From positions 215,321-279,320 of the forward strand of contig NZ_LDPV02000053.1 of the NCBI RefSeq assembly GCF_001038425.2: 64,000 bases of DNA, read 5' to 3'. A program made the position numbers and the translations under genes. The notes under the pieces were generated by a model. The model had not been told where the DNA came from. It saw only the letters and a program-made list of their open reading frames with translations, and searched no databases. The stretch comes from Ornithinibacillus contaminans. Its GTDB lineage: Bacteria > Bacillota > Bacilli > Bacillales > Amphibacillaceae. Below are positions 33,246 through 42,440 of the stretch, in pieces; within the stretch, counting starts at the first letter, position 1, and every line of letters begins with the position of its first letter.

Positions 33246-34067
33246 ATGAAACGTATTGGATTCCTATTTTTATATCTTTGTTTGGGAATCGTAGCGTTGT
33301 TTCAGATTTTCCCTATTGTTTGGTTATTCTTGTTCTCGTTAAAAGATAATCGTGAAATCTTTTCAGGATCACCATTTGCATTACCTTCTGAGTTTCGGTG
33401 GGAAAACTATTTAAAAGTATGGGATAGTGGAATTGGTACGTATTTCTGGAATAGTTTATGGATTACAGCAGTTGCTATTCTACTGACGCTATTTTTAGCA
33501 AGTATGGCCACTTTTTCGATTACGAGGATGCAGTGGAAGCTAAGTAAGCTCGTGTTGGGATTGTTTATGGTAGGATTAATGATTCCGATTCATTCCGCGA
33601 TAATTCCTTTATTCAGTATGTTCTTGAATGTTAATCTGATTGATAATCCATGGTCGATTGTTATCACGTATACAACGTATAATCTACCAATTACCATTAT
33701 GATTTTATTAGGGTTCTATTACACCTTGCCACGTGAAATTGAGGAAGCAGCAATCATTGATGGATGCTCGGTTCATCGGATGTTCTTTCGGATCATCCTA
33801 CCAATGACAGCCCCTGTACTATCGACGACAGTAATCATCAATATGATTTACAACTGGAATGAATTTGTATTTGTAAATACCTTTATCAGTTCAGATATGT
33901 ATAAAACATTAACAGTTGGTATTCAAAACTTTATCGGTCAGTACATGACGGATTGGGGAGCAATTGGAGCTACCTTAATTATAAGTGTACTACCAATTTT
34001 GCTGGCATTTGTGTTCTTTAGTAATAAAGTTGTGGAAGGAATTTCAGCAAGCGCAGTGAAAGGGTAG
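33246..34067 (+). CDS. ABC importer permease 2 (MsmG/UgpE-like)
   Basis: 273 residues with six membrane segments and the EAA motif EEAAIIDGCSVHRMFFRIILPM (about 163-184). The frame opens at a GTG at 33237 inside the AAGGAGGTG ribosome-binding site; ATG 33246, 7 bases further, is the true start. It completes the importer with the upstream binding protein and permease. No ATPase gene follows: the next gene is on the other strand. Confidence 0.9.
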   Translation: MKRIGFLFLYLCLGIVALFQIFPIVWLFLFSLKDNREIFSGSPFALPSEFRWENYLKVWDSGIGTYFWNSLWITAVAILLTLFLASMATFSITRMQWKLSKLVLGLFMVGLMIPIHSAIIPLFSMFLNVNLIDNPWSIVITYTTYNLPITIMILLGFYYTLPREIEEAAIIDGCSVHRMFFRIILPMTAPVLSTTVIINMIYNWNEFVFVNTFISSDMYKTLTVGIQNFIGQYMTDWGAIGATLIISVLPILLAFVFFSNKVVEGISASAVKG

Positions 34068-34080
34068 GTGCTAGTGCCCG

Positions 34081-34698
34081 TTAGTTTTCCTTCTTTTCTT
34101 GAACGTTGTTAAACGCGTTTAAAGCAATCCACATCGTAATAAAAGCATAGATGCTTGCACCGAAAATAAAGAATAGAGCAGGAATAAGCACCATTAGACT
34201 ATAAGCTGAAACTAAACATAGCAAGATTAAAAGGTTATTAATTGGATGGATTAACATAATTAAAAAAGCATTTTTAATTATGTGTAGTGTTGTTAGTTCA
34301 TAATGCACGAAGGCAGGAAAAATGTAAAATATAAACAAAAGAGATACTAGCATAAAGGAAAAAAGTGGAATAGATACCCACTTGAAATCACTAGTTATAT
34401 GGGAATGAACGAATAATATATCAAGGCCAATTAGTACCATAATTAGAGTGATGAATATGCCTAACACATTGCTTTTTACAAAATCTTGTTTAAAAAAATT
34501 CCAATAGGATTGAAAGACAGGTATATCTGTTTTTCCTCTCAGCCATTCTCTCATGATAGCAAACAGGGCAATGGTTGAAGGAAAGACGCCTAGCACAACG
34601 CCACCTAAAAGGGTGAAGGTGAGCCACAATATGTTAACATAAGCGAATTTGGTAATCCATTCTAGAATTGTGTATAGCCTAGTGCTTACATGATTCAT
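34081..34698 (-). CDS. YesL-like DUF624 membrane protein
   Basis: 205 residues with about five or six membrane segments and the DUF624 N-terminal pattern (NILWLTFTLLGGVVLGVFPSTIALFAIMREWLRG, here about 23-55 in part). YesL-like proteins are common beside ABC importers for plant polysaccharide fragments in Bacillaceae; their function is unknown. It converges with the permease gene with only 13 bases between them and no clear terminator. The start codon has a weak CAGGT upstream. Confidence 0.8.
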   Translation of the reverse strand: MNHVSTRLYTILEWITKFAYVNILWLTFTLLGGVVLGVFPSTIALFAIMREWLRGKTDIPVFQSYWNFFKQDFVKSNVLGIFITLIMVLIGLDILFVHSHITSDFKWVSIPLFSFMLVSLLFIFYIFPAFVHYELTTLHIIKNAFLIMLIHPINNLLILLCLVSAYSLMVLIPALFFIFGASIYAFITMWIALNAFNNVQEKKEN

Positions 34699-34760
34699 GT
34701 ATGAGACCTGTTCAATCGTAGGGAATAGTCTATAAAACTAGTTCTTTAGGCCAATTAATA

Positions 34761-34790
34761 TTGTACATGATGTAAGCGATTTAATATAGT
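34761..34790 (+). promoter_or_regulatory. xylA promoter with a cre box in its spacer
   Basis: TTGTAC (34761-34766), an 18-bp spacer and TATAGT (34785-34790). TGTAAGCGATTTAA (34771-34784), one mismatch from the cre consensus, fills the spacer, so CcpA could repress xylAB when glucose is present. I found no second XylR palindrome here. Confidence 0.55.
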
Positions 34791-34880
34791 ATAAAATACT
34801 TTCTATGTTTAATGAATGAACTAAAGGTATTGATTATAGCTTCAGCTGATTTTTATACATTACTTAGGAGGGAATTTATA

Positions 34881-36206
34881 ATGACTTATTTTGAAGGTAT
34901 TAACAAAATTAACTATGAAGGATCTTCATCAACTAATCCTTATGCATTTAAATTTTATAATCCAGGAGAAAAAATTGGCGGAAAAACAATGGAAGAAATC
35001 CTACGTTTTGGCGTCGCTTATTGGCATACGTTTACAGAAGATTTATCTGATCCATTTGGTGTCGGAACTGCGATTCGACCGTGGAACAAGTTTACTGGAT
35101 TGGATTTAGCTAAGGCACGTGTAGAAGCGGCATTTGAGTTTTTTGAAAAACTAGGGGTACCGTATTTCTGTTTTCACGATGTTGACATTGCACCTGAGGG
35201 AAGTAGTTTACGAGAGTCCAATCAAAACATCGATACAATCGTCGCAATGATTAAGGATTATATGAAAAATAGTAAAACAAAACTGCTTTGGAATACCGTT
35301 AACAATTTTACACACCCTCGTTTTGTCCATGGTGCTGCATCATCTAGTAGTGCGGATGTTTTTGCATATGCAGCTGCAAAAGTAAAAAAAGGATTAGAAG
35401 TTGGTAAAGAACTAGGTGCAGAAAATTATGTGTTCTGGGGTGGTCGTGAAGGGTATGAGACACTACTCAATACGGATATGAAGCTTGAGTTAGATAACCT
35501 TGGCCGATTCTTCCATATGGCGATTGATTATGCACGTGAAATTGGTTTTGATGCACAGTTTTTAATTGAGCCAAAACCGAAGGAACCTACATCACATCAA
35601 TACGACTTCGATGTGGCGAGTGGCTATGCTTTCCTGCAGCATTATGATTTACAGGATCATTTTAAGTTCAATATTGAAGCGAATCATGCAACCCTTGCTG
35701 GGCATACATTCGAACATGAATTACGATATGCTAGAGTCAATGGTATGCTAGGCTCTGTTGATGCCAACCAGGGCCATCCATTATTAGGATGGGATACAGA
35801 TGAGTTTCCATCTGACTTATATGCTACTACACTAGCGATGTATGAAATTATTAAAAACGGTGGACTTGGACGTGGCGGATTGAACTTTGATGCGAAAGTG
35901 CGTCGTGGTTCGTTTACACCAGAGGATTTATTCCGAGCGCATATAGTTGGAATGGATAGCTTTGCAGTAGGATTAAAAGTTGCACAGAAATTAATGGATG
36001 ATAACGCGCTAGATTCTATCATTGAGGAACGATATAGCAGTTATAAGGAAGGTATTGGACGTGAGATGGTTGAGGGTAAGACAGATTTTCATCAGCTAGA
36101 AGAGCATGCTTTAGCTTTAACTGAAATCAAACAACAATCAGGGAAGTTAGAATCAATAAAAGCGACCATTAATCAATATTTGTTAACCGCATATGCAGGT
36201 GAATGA
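34881..36206 (+). CDS. xylA: Xylose isomerase
   Basis: 441 residues, the standard class II length. It converts D-xylose to D-xylulose with two divalent metals. Motifs include [12 protein letters not shown] with the catalytic His99, [10 protein letters not shown] (near 183), [13 protein letters not shown] (near 263) and [12 protein letters not shown] (near 304). A longer frame begins at 34812, but the ATG at 34881, 7 bases after AGGAGGG, gives the family start [14 protein letters not shown]. xylB follows 32 bases later. Confidence 0.96.
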   Translation: MTYFEGINKINYEGSSSTNPYAFKFYNPGEKIGGKTMEEILRFGVAYWHTFTEDLSDPFGVGTAIRPWNKFTGLDLAKARVEAAFEFFEKLGVPYFCFHDVDIAPEGSSLRESNQNIDTIVAMIKDYMKNSKTKLLWNTVNNFTHPRFVHGAASSSSADVFAYAAAKVKKGLEVGKELGAENYVFWGGREGYETLLNTDMKLELDNLGRFFHMAIDYAREIGFDAQFLIEPKPKEPTSHQYDFDVASGYAFLQHYDLQDHFKFNIEANHATLAGHTFEHELRYARVNGMLGSVDANQGHPLLGWDTDEFPSDLYATTLAMYEIIKNGGLGRGGLNFDAKVRRGSFTPEDLFRAHIVGMDSFAVGLKVAQKLMDDNALDSIIEERYSSYKEGIGREMVEGKTDFHQLEEHALALTEIKQQSGKLESIKATINQYLLTAYAGE

Positions 36207-36238
36207 TTAATATTGCTTAAGATTAATGAGGTGCTGTT

Positions 36239-37738
36239 ATGAAATATGTAATCGGAATAGATTTAGGGACTAGTGCTGTAAAAATACTTCTTGTCAACCA
36301 GTCTGGAGAAGTCGTACAGGAAGTTTCAAAATCTTATGCATTGATTCAGGAAAAAACAGGCTATAATGAACAAAATCCAAGTGATTGGGTAAACCAGACA
36401 ATCGAAGGACTATCTGATATATTACAGGATTTTAACGGTAATCCGGAAGATATAGAAGGTATCAGTTTTTCAGGGCAAATGCATGGCTTAGTTTTACTGG
36501 ATGAACATAACGAGGTATTGCGCAATGCTATCCTTTGGAATGATACACGTACGACTGCTGAATGTAAGGAAATTGAAGCGGTTGTTGGGAAGAAGCGGCT
36601 TTTGGATATTACAAAGAATCCTGCATTAGAAGGATTTACCTTGCCGAAACTTTTATGGGTCAAAAAACATGAGCCAGAAGTATTTCAAAAGGCAGCAAAG
36701 TTTGTTCTTCCGAAAGATTATGTACGCTATAAACTAACTGGAAAGTTACACATGGATTATTCGGACGCTGCTGGAACTCTCTTACTACATGTTAGTAAAC
36801 GGGAATGGAGTGAGGAAATTTGTAAGCTTCTTCAGATCCCAATTGAGCTTTGCCCAGTATTAGTCGATTCCCATCAAGAAGTAGGCTATGTTACCGAAGA
36901 AATAGTGAAGCTTACAGGCTTATCTCCATCCACACGCGTATTTGCAGGTGGTGCCGATAATGCTTGTGGAGCGATTGGGGCTGGCATTTTAGAGGAAGGG
37001 AAGACATTATGTAGTATCGGGACTTCTGGCGTTGTACTTTCCTACGAATCTAGTCCGGATAAGGATTTTCATGGGAAGGTTCATTATTTTAACCATGGTG
37101 CAGAAGCTGTCTATTATACGATGGGAGTCACACTTTCAGCGGGATATAGCTTAACATGGTTCCGGGATGTATTTGCTAAAAATCAGTCTTTCGAAAACTT
37201 ATTATCGGAAATTACTTCTGTACCGATTGGTGCAAATGGATTGTTATTTACACCGTATCTTGTAGGGGAAAGAACCCCTCATGCGGATGCGTCTATCCGT
37301 GCAAGTTTTATCGGGATGGATAGTTCACATGAACAAAAACATTTTGTTCGTGCCGTTCTTGAAGGAATCACTTTTTCATTACAGGAATCGATTGCGCTTT
37401 TTAGAAAGTATGGAAAAAGAATTGATACGATTATTTCCATCGGTGGTGGTGCCAAGAGTGATGAATGGCTTCAGATACAGGCGGATACGTTCAATGCAAA
37501 AGTTATTCGATTAGCTAGTGAGCAAGGGGCAGTGATGGGGGCTGCAATGCTTGCTGCCTATGGTTGTGGCTGGTTTAAGTCGTTAAAGGCGTGTGCGGAT
37601 GAATTCTTATCAGTAGATCGTACATTTATGCCAATTCAAGAAAATGTACAGCAATATCAAAAGCTATTTTCTATTTATCAAGAAGTATATCAGAACACAA
37701 AAGGTTTAAACGAAAGCTTAGTAGCATTTCGAAAATAA
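36239..37738 (+). CDS. xylB: Xylulokinase
   Basis: 499 residues, FGGY carbohydrate kinase family. It phosphorylates D-xylulose to xylulose 5-phosphate. The N-terminal YVIGIDLGTSAVK, substrate-side ISFSGQMHGLV (about 78-88), catalytic GGADNACGAIG (near 238) and C-terminal GGGAKSDEWLQIQAD (near 404) are present. It starts behind an AGGTG site and ends before a strong hairpin. With xylA it completes the route from imported xylosides to the pentose phosphate pathway. Confidence 0.95.
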   Translation: MKYVIGIDLGTSAVKILLVNQSGEVVQEVSKSYALIQEKTGYNEQNPSDWVNQTIEGLSDILQDFNGNPEDIEGISFSGQMHGLVLLDEHNEVLRNAILWNDTRTTAECKEIEAVVGKKRLLDITKNPALEGFTLPKLLWVKKHEPEVFQKAAKFVLPKDYVRYKLTGKLHMDYSDAAGTLLLHVSKREWSEEICKLLQIPIELCPVLVDSHQEVGYVTEEIVKLTGLSPSTRVFAGGADNACGAIGAGILEEGKTLCSIGTSGVVLSYESSPDKDFHGKVHYFNHGAEAVYYTMGVTLSAGYSLTWFRDVFAKNQSFENLLSEITSVPIGANGLLFTPYLVGERTPHADASIRASFIGMDSSHEQKHFVRAVLEGITFSLQESIALFRKYGKRIDTIISIGGGAKSDEWLQIQADTFNAKVIRLASEQGAVMGAAMLAAYGCGWFKSLKACADEFLSVDRTFMPIQENVQQYQKLFSIYQEVYQNTKGLNESLVAFRK

Positions 37739-37750
37739 CTAGAGTTGATG

Positions 37751-37799
37751 AACGAGAGCTGTCTAAGTTGCACTTGAGATAGCTCTCGTTTGGCTTTTA
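37751..37799 (+). terminator. Terminator after xylAB
   Basis: AACGAGAGCT and AGCTCTCGTT form a 10-bp stem, extended inside by CT/AG pairs; a T-rich stretch follows. It may also serve the convergent RNase H-like gene. Confidence 0.75.
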
Positions 37800-37800
37800 A

Positions 37801-38199
37801 TTAATTAGTCTCGCCATGTCGGATTGCTTTTCGAGCTAATTTATCTGCATGATTGTTTTCTTTTTCCGGTATCCATTTAATAAAGAAGTATGGGAATTTA
37901 CTGGTCAATTCCCGTACAGTCTCTAGTAAGGGGAGAAAGGATTTATTTTTGGTAAAGTCATTATCGATGACTTGAACCACTGTTTGTGAGTCAGAGCGGA
38001 ATGATAATATTTCCTCAGGGAATTGTTCCAGACAAATTTCAAGTGCTTTAATCAACGCATGGAATTCAGCTTCGTTGTTAGTCATGTCTTCAAGCGGGAT
38101 ACTATATTCATAGTACTTACCACTAGCCTTTATATAAACTCCAGCACCGCTTTTACCGGGATTTCCACTTGATGCGCCATCTGTATATACTTCAATCAT
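37801..38199 (-). CDS. Ribonuclease HI-family protein
   Basis: 132 residues, a single RNase H fold. The four catalytic acids are visible: D7 (YTDGASSGNPG), E43 (NNEAEFHAL), D70 (FRSDSQ) and D119 (HADKLA), so it should be active. It would cut the RNA strand of RNA-DNA hybrids. It lacks the basic handle region of Escherichia coli RNase HI, like other short Gram-positive paralogues such as YpeP. A GTG three codons upstream is possible, but it lies within the AGGAGTG ribosome-binding site; ATG 38199 is preferred. It lies 28 bases after a ROK kinase on the same strand. Confidence 0.85.
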   Translation of the reverse strand: MIEVYTDGASSGNPGKSGAGVYIKASGKYYEYSIPLEDMTNNEAEFHALIKALEICLEQFPEEILSFRSDSQTVVQVIDNDFTKNKSFLPLLETVRELTSKFPYFFIKWIPEKENNHADKLARKAIRHGETN

Positions 38200-38227
38200 T
38201 AGTTGCACTCCTAGGATTCATTAAATG

Positions 38228-39088
38228 TTAGATGTTGCTTCCGATTGTTAAGGCAATCGCACCTTTAATGCCTTGTTCATCATTTAGTTGTGGTGCGACA
38301 ATAAAATTCTCGATGTTTTTTGTGTCCACATAGCCATTTGCCAATTGAATCACTTTTTTTCGTACTAGTGGATAGAGTTGTGTTTGCTTCATAACACCGC
38401 CACCTAAGATGATTTTTTCTGGTGATAAAATTAGCATGTAATTGATGATCGCTTGTGCTAAGTAATCTGCCTCAAGCTCCCAAACCTCAGGATTGTCAGT
38501 AAGTAGATCTGCTTTTTTGCCATAGCGTTTTTCAAGCGCTGGTCCAGAAGCGATGCCTTCTAAGCAAGCTCCATGGTAAGGGCAGTTTCCTGCAAATGAA
38601 TCGTTTTCTCTTTTTTGAACAAAAATATGCCCCATTTCTGGATGGCTTTTTCCGATATAGGTTTTACCGTCCTGTACAAATCCCGCTCCAATTCCAGTTC
38701 CTACTGTTATGTAAAGTACACTTTTTACATCCTTGGCATTTCCGTATTTGTGCTCCCCAAGTGCTGCGGCATTCACATCGGTATCCAGCGTAATCGGGAC
38801 AGCATGGTCATTTTGTAATTGACCTAATAAGTTGTAATGTTTCCATTGTGTTTTTGGCGTATTTAGGATGAAACCATATGTGGGGCTCTCTTTAGTTAAG
38901 TCAACTGGGCCAAAGCTACCAACTCCAAGGGCAGTTATGTCATGGTGACTAAAAAAGTGCTTTACTTTAGCCAATGTCGTTTCTGGATCGGATGTCGGAA
39001 AGGTTGTCTTGGAAATAATATTTCCTACTTCATCACCAACAGCACATACAAATTTCGTGCCACCAGCTTCTATTCCACCAATTAGCAT
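38228..39088 (-). CDS. ROK-family fructokinase / sugar kinase
   Basis: 286 residues. The N-terminal ATP-binding GGIEAGGTKFVCAVG (about 4-18), the sugar-binding LDTDVNAAALGEHKYG (about 101-116), TVGTGIGAGFV and the zinc-binding region with CPYHGACLEGIASGPALEKRYG (about 170-190) match the fructokinase-type ROK proteins (ScrK, GmuE/YdhR). It should phosphorylate fructose or a related hexose in the cytoplasm. The start follows AGGAG. No matching transporter adjoins it. Mannose or glucose are possible alternative substrates. Confidence 0.87.
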   Translation of the reverse strand: MLIGGIEAGGTKFVCAVGDEVGNIISKTTFPTSDPETTLAKVKHFFSHHDITALGVGSFGPVDLTKESPTYGFILNTPKTQWKHYNLLGQLQNDHAVPITLDTDVNAAALGEHKYGNAKDVKSVLYITVGTGIGAGFVQDGKTYIGKSHPEMGHIFVQKRENDSFAGNCPYHGACLEGIASGPALEKRYGKKADLLTDNPEVWELEADYLAQAIINYMLILSPEKIILGGGVMKQTQLYPLVRKKVIQLANGYVDTKNIENFIVAPQLNDEQGIKGAIALTIGSNI

Positions 39089-39229
39089 AGCTTCATCTCC
39101 TAATTCATTAAGTACAACTCTAAAATACCATATAATTTCTTTCTAAGCATGGTAAAATACAAGAACAAGTTGTTTTACGATAAAGTTATGCAGAGCTGAA
39201 AAATATATAAATTAATTAAAGGCGGGGAA

Positions 39230-40156
39230 ATGATGAGAAAACCAAAGATTGCGATGGTCGGACTAGGTGGAATTGCTCAAAAAGCTTATTTACCTATTTT
39301 AACGAAGGAGCTGGAATGGGAATTCACCGGGGCATATACACCTAATGCCGAAAAAAGAAAGCGAATATGTTCCCAATACCGCATAACCCCATTTTCTAGC
39401 TTAGCTACGGTAATGGACAATAGTGATGCTGTATTTGTCCATAGTTCAACAGAATCCCATTTTGAAATCGTATTAGAGCTCCTGAGAAACGGGAAAGATG
39501 TCTATGTGGACAAGCCTTTAGCAAACACGATAGAAGAAGCGGAGAAGCTTGTAGAGGTAAGCGAGAAATATGGAAGAAAACTGATGGTAGGCTTTAATCG
39601 CCGCTTTGCTCCGATGTATGTTCGCTTGAAAGAAGAAGCAGAACAAGTGTCGGCAATTTACATCGAAAAACATCGGGTAAATGGTGTAGGACCAAACGAT
39701 TATCGATTTACCATGATGGATGATTATATTCATTTGGTCGATACCGCACTTTGGTTAGCCGATGGTGATTTAGAGTTAAAGTATCAGCAGGTAAAAATAA
39801 ATGAGTCTAAGCAGTTACGATATACGCAGCATGTATTGGAGGCACCGGAAGGACAATTGGTCAATACCTCCATGCACCGTAACGCTGGGACGAATCTTGA
39901 GCAGGTAGAAATAGTTACATCAGGAGCGATGTTACGGGTTAAAAACATGCAGATGATGGAAGTGGAAAAACAGGATAAACTCATGATTGAAGTTGCACCA
40001 CGCTGGGATTCTATTTTAAAGCAAAAGGGATTTGAAGATGCGGTGTTCCACTTTATCAACTGTGTGCAACATGATAGCCAGCCAATGGTTGACGGACTAG
40101 CTGGGTTGAAAACGCAACTAATGATTGAGAGATTGATAAGGAAGTATGATGGGTAG
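39230..40156 (+). CDS. Gfo/Idh/MocA-family oxidoreductase
   Basis: 308 residues. An N-terminal Rossmann domain (AMVGLGGIAQKAYLP, about 9-23) is followed by the conserved VYVDKPLANTIEEAEKLV (about 90-107, with the EKP-like lysine), GFNRRFAP and a C-terminal alpha/beta domain with HLVDTALWL. Such enzymes oxidise sugars or cyclitols with NAD(P). It is shorter than many members and resembles the MviM type. Two adjacent ATG codons (39230, 39233) follow AAAGGCGGGG; the second has better spacing. It stands alone, so the substrate is unknown. Confidence 0.82.
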   Translation: MMRKPKIAMVGLGGIAQKAYLPILTKELEWEFTGAYTPNAEKRKRICSQYRITPFSSLATVMDNSDAVFVHSSTESHFEIVLELLRNGKDVYVDKPLANTIEEAEKLVEVSEKYGRKLMVGFNRRFAPMYVRLKEEAEQVSAIYIEKHRVNGVGPNDYRFTMMDDYIHLVDTALWLADGDLELKYQQVKINESKQLRYTQHVLEAPEGQLVNTSMHRNAGTNLEQVEIVTSGAMLRVKNMQMMEVEKQDKLMIEVAPRWDSILKQKGFEDAVFHFINCVQHDSQPMVDGLAGLKTQLMIERLIRKYDG

Positions 40157-40200
40157 AGGAATAATATGCTTCTAGTGTGTCTAACTTAATTATCGAGAAA

Positions 40201-40243
40201 TAAAGCCTATATCACGTTGTATGTGGTATAGGCTTTATTTTTT
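40201..40243 (+). terminator. Terminator after the oxidoreductase gene
   Basis: TAAAGCCTATA and TATAGGCTTTA form an 11-bp stem extended by CAC/GTG; T runs follow. Confidence 0.88.
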
Positions 40244-40293
40244 GTGTAATAATCCGGAAGATATCTTTCGAGACTGTAGCTTTTGGTAGATAA

Positions 40294-40358
40294 TGAAAAC
40301 GCTTAATCATTTCCTCCTTATAGGGGAAAAAGAATGTGTGTAGATGTAAGCGGTTTTA
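40294..40358. promoter_or_regulatory. Two cre-like boxes before the PTS operon
   Basis: TGAAAACGCTTAAT (40294-40307, two mismatches) and TGTAAGCGGTTTTA (40345-40358, one mismatch) resemble the CcpA target. A TATGAT that could be the -10 lies at 40368-40373, with the second box over the expected -35 region. The poor -35 would suit activation by the LicR-like regulator. Confidence 0.45.
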
Positions 40359-40418
40359 TATTACGATTATGATAGAAACTCAAACATAGTAAATATACAT
40401 CTCTAGGAGGAATAATAA

Positions 40419-40727
40419 ATGAAAAAAATTTTATTGGCTTGTTCTGCGGGAATGTCTACTAGCTTGTTAGTAGCTAAGATGAAGGAAGCTGCTGAAAAAA
40501 GAGGAACAGAAGTAGAAATCTGGGCTGTTGCTCAGGATAAGGCACCAAGTGAAATGAAAAAGGCGGATGTGTTATTAATTGGTCCGCAAATGAGATTCAT
40601 GAAGAAAAAGTTCGCTGTTGTTGCCGAAGAGGTTGGCATTCCACTAGATGTCATTGATCCGGTAGCATATGGACGAATAGATGGAGAAGCAGTACTAAAT
40701 AAAGCGATAGAATTAATTGGTGAGTAA
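40419..40727 (+). CDS. PTS lactose/cellobiose-type IIB component
   Basis: 102 residues. The phosphocysteine is C8 in ILLACSAGMSTSLLV. It receives phosphate from IIA and passes it to the sugar carried by IIC. The ATG follows AGGAGG by 9 bases. It heads the operon IIB-IIC-IIA-GH1-GH4. It resembles LicB/CelA, so cellobiose-type beta-glucosides are the expected substrates. Confidence 0.93.
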   Translation: MKKILLACSAGMSTSLLVAKMKEAAEKRGTEVEIWAVAQDKAPSEMKKADVLLIGPQMRFMKKKFAVVAEEVGIPLDVIDPVAYGRIDGEAVLNKAIELIGE

Positions 40728-40750
40728 ATCACTTTAGGGGGAAATTAAGA

Positions 40751-42040
40751 ATGAATAAATTTATGGAGTTTTTGGAAAACATCCTGTTACCGATAGCGGA
40801 TAAATTAAATAACAACCGTTATCTATCTGCATTACGTGACGGCTTCATGGTGGCATTGCCATTAATCATTTTCGGTTCTATTTTTGTTGTAATTGCAAAC
40901 TTCCCATTTTTAGATAAGTGGATTAGTGAAGATGCGTTTGCGGCCTATCAAGAGGCGTTAGGACCAGCATCGGCAGCGACATTAAGTATCATGGGTCTAT
41001 TCGTAATTGTTGGGATTGGTTATAAACTTACGGAACGTTATGAGTTAGAAGCTATTTACGGTGGTGTCGTTGCATTAGCAGCATTTCTTATCTTAACACC
41101 ACAAGTACTAGAGGGTGTTTCTGGCGTAATTCCTACTGCGAGCCTAGGCGCACAAGGGATGTTCTTAGGAATCATTACGGCATTTGCATCAGCGGAGCTT
41201 TATCGTTTCTTTGTGAAGAAGGATTGGACAATTAAAATGCCTCCAGGTGTACCTGGTGCTGTTGCAAAATCGTTTAGTGCATTGATTCCTATCACATTAA
41301 CATTATCTGTATTTCTAATTATTCGTATTCTATTCAGCCTTACATCGTTTGAGACGGTACAGAATTTCATCTATACGATTATTCAAGAACCGCTTACTAA
41401 TTTAGGGAGTGGGTTAATCGCGACACTTATTGCTGTCCTCTTGATTCAAGTATTCTGGTTCTTTGGTTTACACGGTCAAATCATTGTAAACTCTGTATTT
41501 GATCCAATTTGGTATACATTAAACGACGAAAACCTGAAAGCCTTCCAAGCAGGTCTAGAACTACCAAACGTGGTAACAAAACAGTTCATCGATACATTCT
41601 TGGTTGGTATGGGTGGATCTGGAATGACATTAGCCGTTGTAATTCTTATCTTTTTAATTGGTAAAAGTAGACAAACAAAGGAATTAGGTAAACTTGGTGG
41701 ACCAGCTGGAATATTTAACGTAAACGAACCGATTATTTTTGGTTTGCCGATTATCATGAATCCATTAATTCTTATTCCTTGGATTGTTGCACCAGTAGTG
41801 ATCACGATTATTACGTATTTTTCTATGTCAATGGGATTAGTTCCAAAGCCAGCCGGAATCATTGTTCCGTGGACAACACCACCACTTTTAAGTGGATTCT
41901 TAGCAACCGGTAATGCTTGGCAGGGTGCTGCTTTACAATTATTTAACTTACTAGTGGTTATGGTTATTTGGTGGCCATTCCTAAAAATTCTTGATAAAAA
42001 CTATTATGAAAACGAGAAAAAAGGCGAAGCAAGCAATTAA
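40751..42040 (+). CDS. PTS lactose/cellobiose-type IIC permease
   Basis: 429 residues with about ten membrane segments. Typical family stretches are RYLSALRDGFMVALPLIIFGSIF (near 24), FFGLHGQIIVNSVFDPIWY (near 237), GGPAGIFNVNEPIIFGLPI (near 316) and PWTTPPLLSGFLATG (near 376). It carries and phosphorylates the incoming beta-glucoside with IIB and IIA. It starts 24 bases after IIB and is followed by an intercistronic hairpin before IIA. Confidence 0.95.
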   Translation: MNKFMEFLENILLPIADKLNNNRYLSALRDGFMVALPLIIFGSIFVVIANFPFLDKWISEDAFAAYQEALGPASAATLSIMGLFVIVGIGYKLTERYELEAIYGGVVALAAFLILTPQVLEGVSGVIPTASLGAQGMFLGIITAFASAELYRFFVKKDWTIKMPPGVPGAVAKSFSALIPITLTLSVFLIIRILFSLTSFETVQNFIYTIIQEPLTNLGSGLIATLIAVLLIQVFWFFGLHGQIIVNSVFDPIWYTLNDENLKAFQAGLELPNVVTKQFIDTFLVGMGGSGMTLAVVILIFLIGKSRQTKELGKLGGPAGIFNVNEPIIFGLPIIMNPLILIPWIVAPVVITIITYFSMSMGLVPKPAGIIVPWTTPPLLSGFLATGNAWQGAALQLFNLLVVMVIWWPFLKILDKNYYENEKKGEASN

Positions 42041-42050
42041 ATTAAGTGGT

Positions 42051-42075
42051 GGCTCCTTTAGTTTTTTTGGGAGCC
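42051..42075 (+). promoter_or_regulatory. Hairpin between IIC and IIA genes
   Basis: GGCTCC and GGGAGCC form a short G/C-rich stem over a T-rich loop. With no T run after it, message processing or stabilisation is more likely than termination. Confidence 0.45.
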
Positions 42076-42119
42076 CTTCCTATTTATGAATAGTGCAACT
42101 TAGAGAGGTGGATTTTTTT

Positions 42120-42425
42120 ATGGACAACATTACAGAAATCGCATTCCAAATTATTTTATATGCTGGAAATGGTAGATCTAGTGCAATGGAGGCTATTCAA
42201 GAGGCTAAAGAAGGCAACTTTGAAGAGGCGGATCGTAAAATTGAAGAAGCTGGTGAAGAGTTAAGTAAAGCCCATGGGTTCCAAACCAAATTACTGCAAG
42301 AAGAGGCAAGTGGTGAAGGTACTAATGTAAATGTAATTTTAATTCATTCACAGGACCATCTCATGACAGCTATGACAGTAAGAGATTTAGCCATTGAGAT
42401 TATTGAAATTTACCGAAATAAATAA
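42120..42425 (+). CDS. PTS lactose/cellobiose-type IIA component
   Basis: 101 residues forming the usual three-helix bundle; the phosphorylated histidine is probably H76 in LIHSQDHLMTAM. The frame opens at a GTG at 42093, but ATG 42120 follows an AGAGGTG site and gives the normal family start. It moves phosphate from HPr to IIB. GH1 follows after 15 bases. Confidence 0.92.
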   Translation: MDNITEIAFQIILYAGNGRSSAMEAIQEAKEGNFEEADRKIEEAGEELSKAHGFQTKLLQEEASGEGTNVNVILIHSQDHLMTAMTVRDLAIEIIEIYRNK

Positions 42426-42440
42426 TCGGAGGGACAACGT

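Noticed and set aside
41476..41862. 128-residue minus-strand ORF
   Set aside because: Antisense to the IIC permease, with no start signal of its own.
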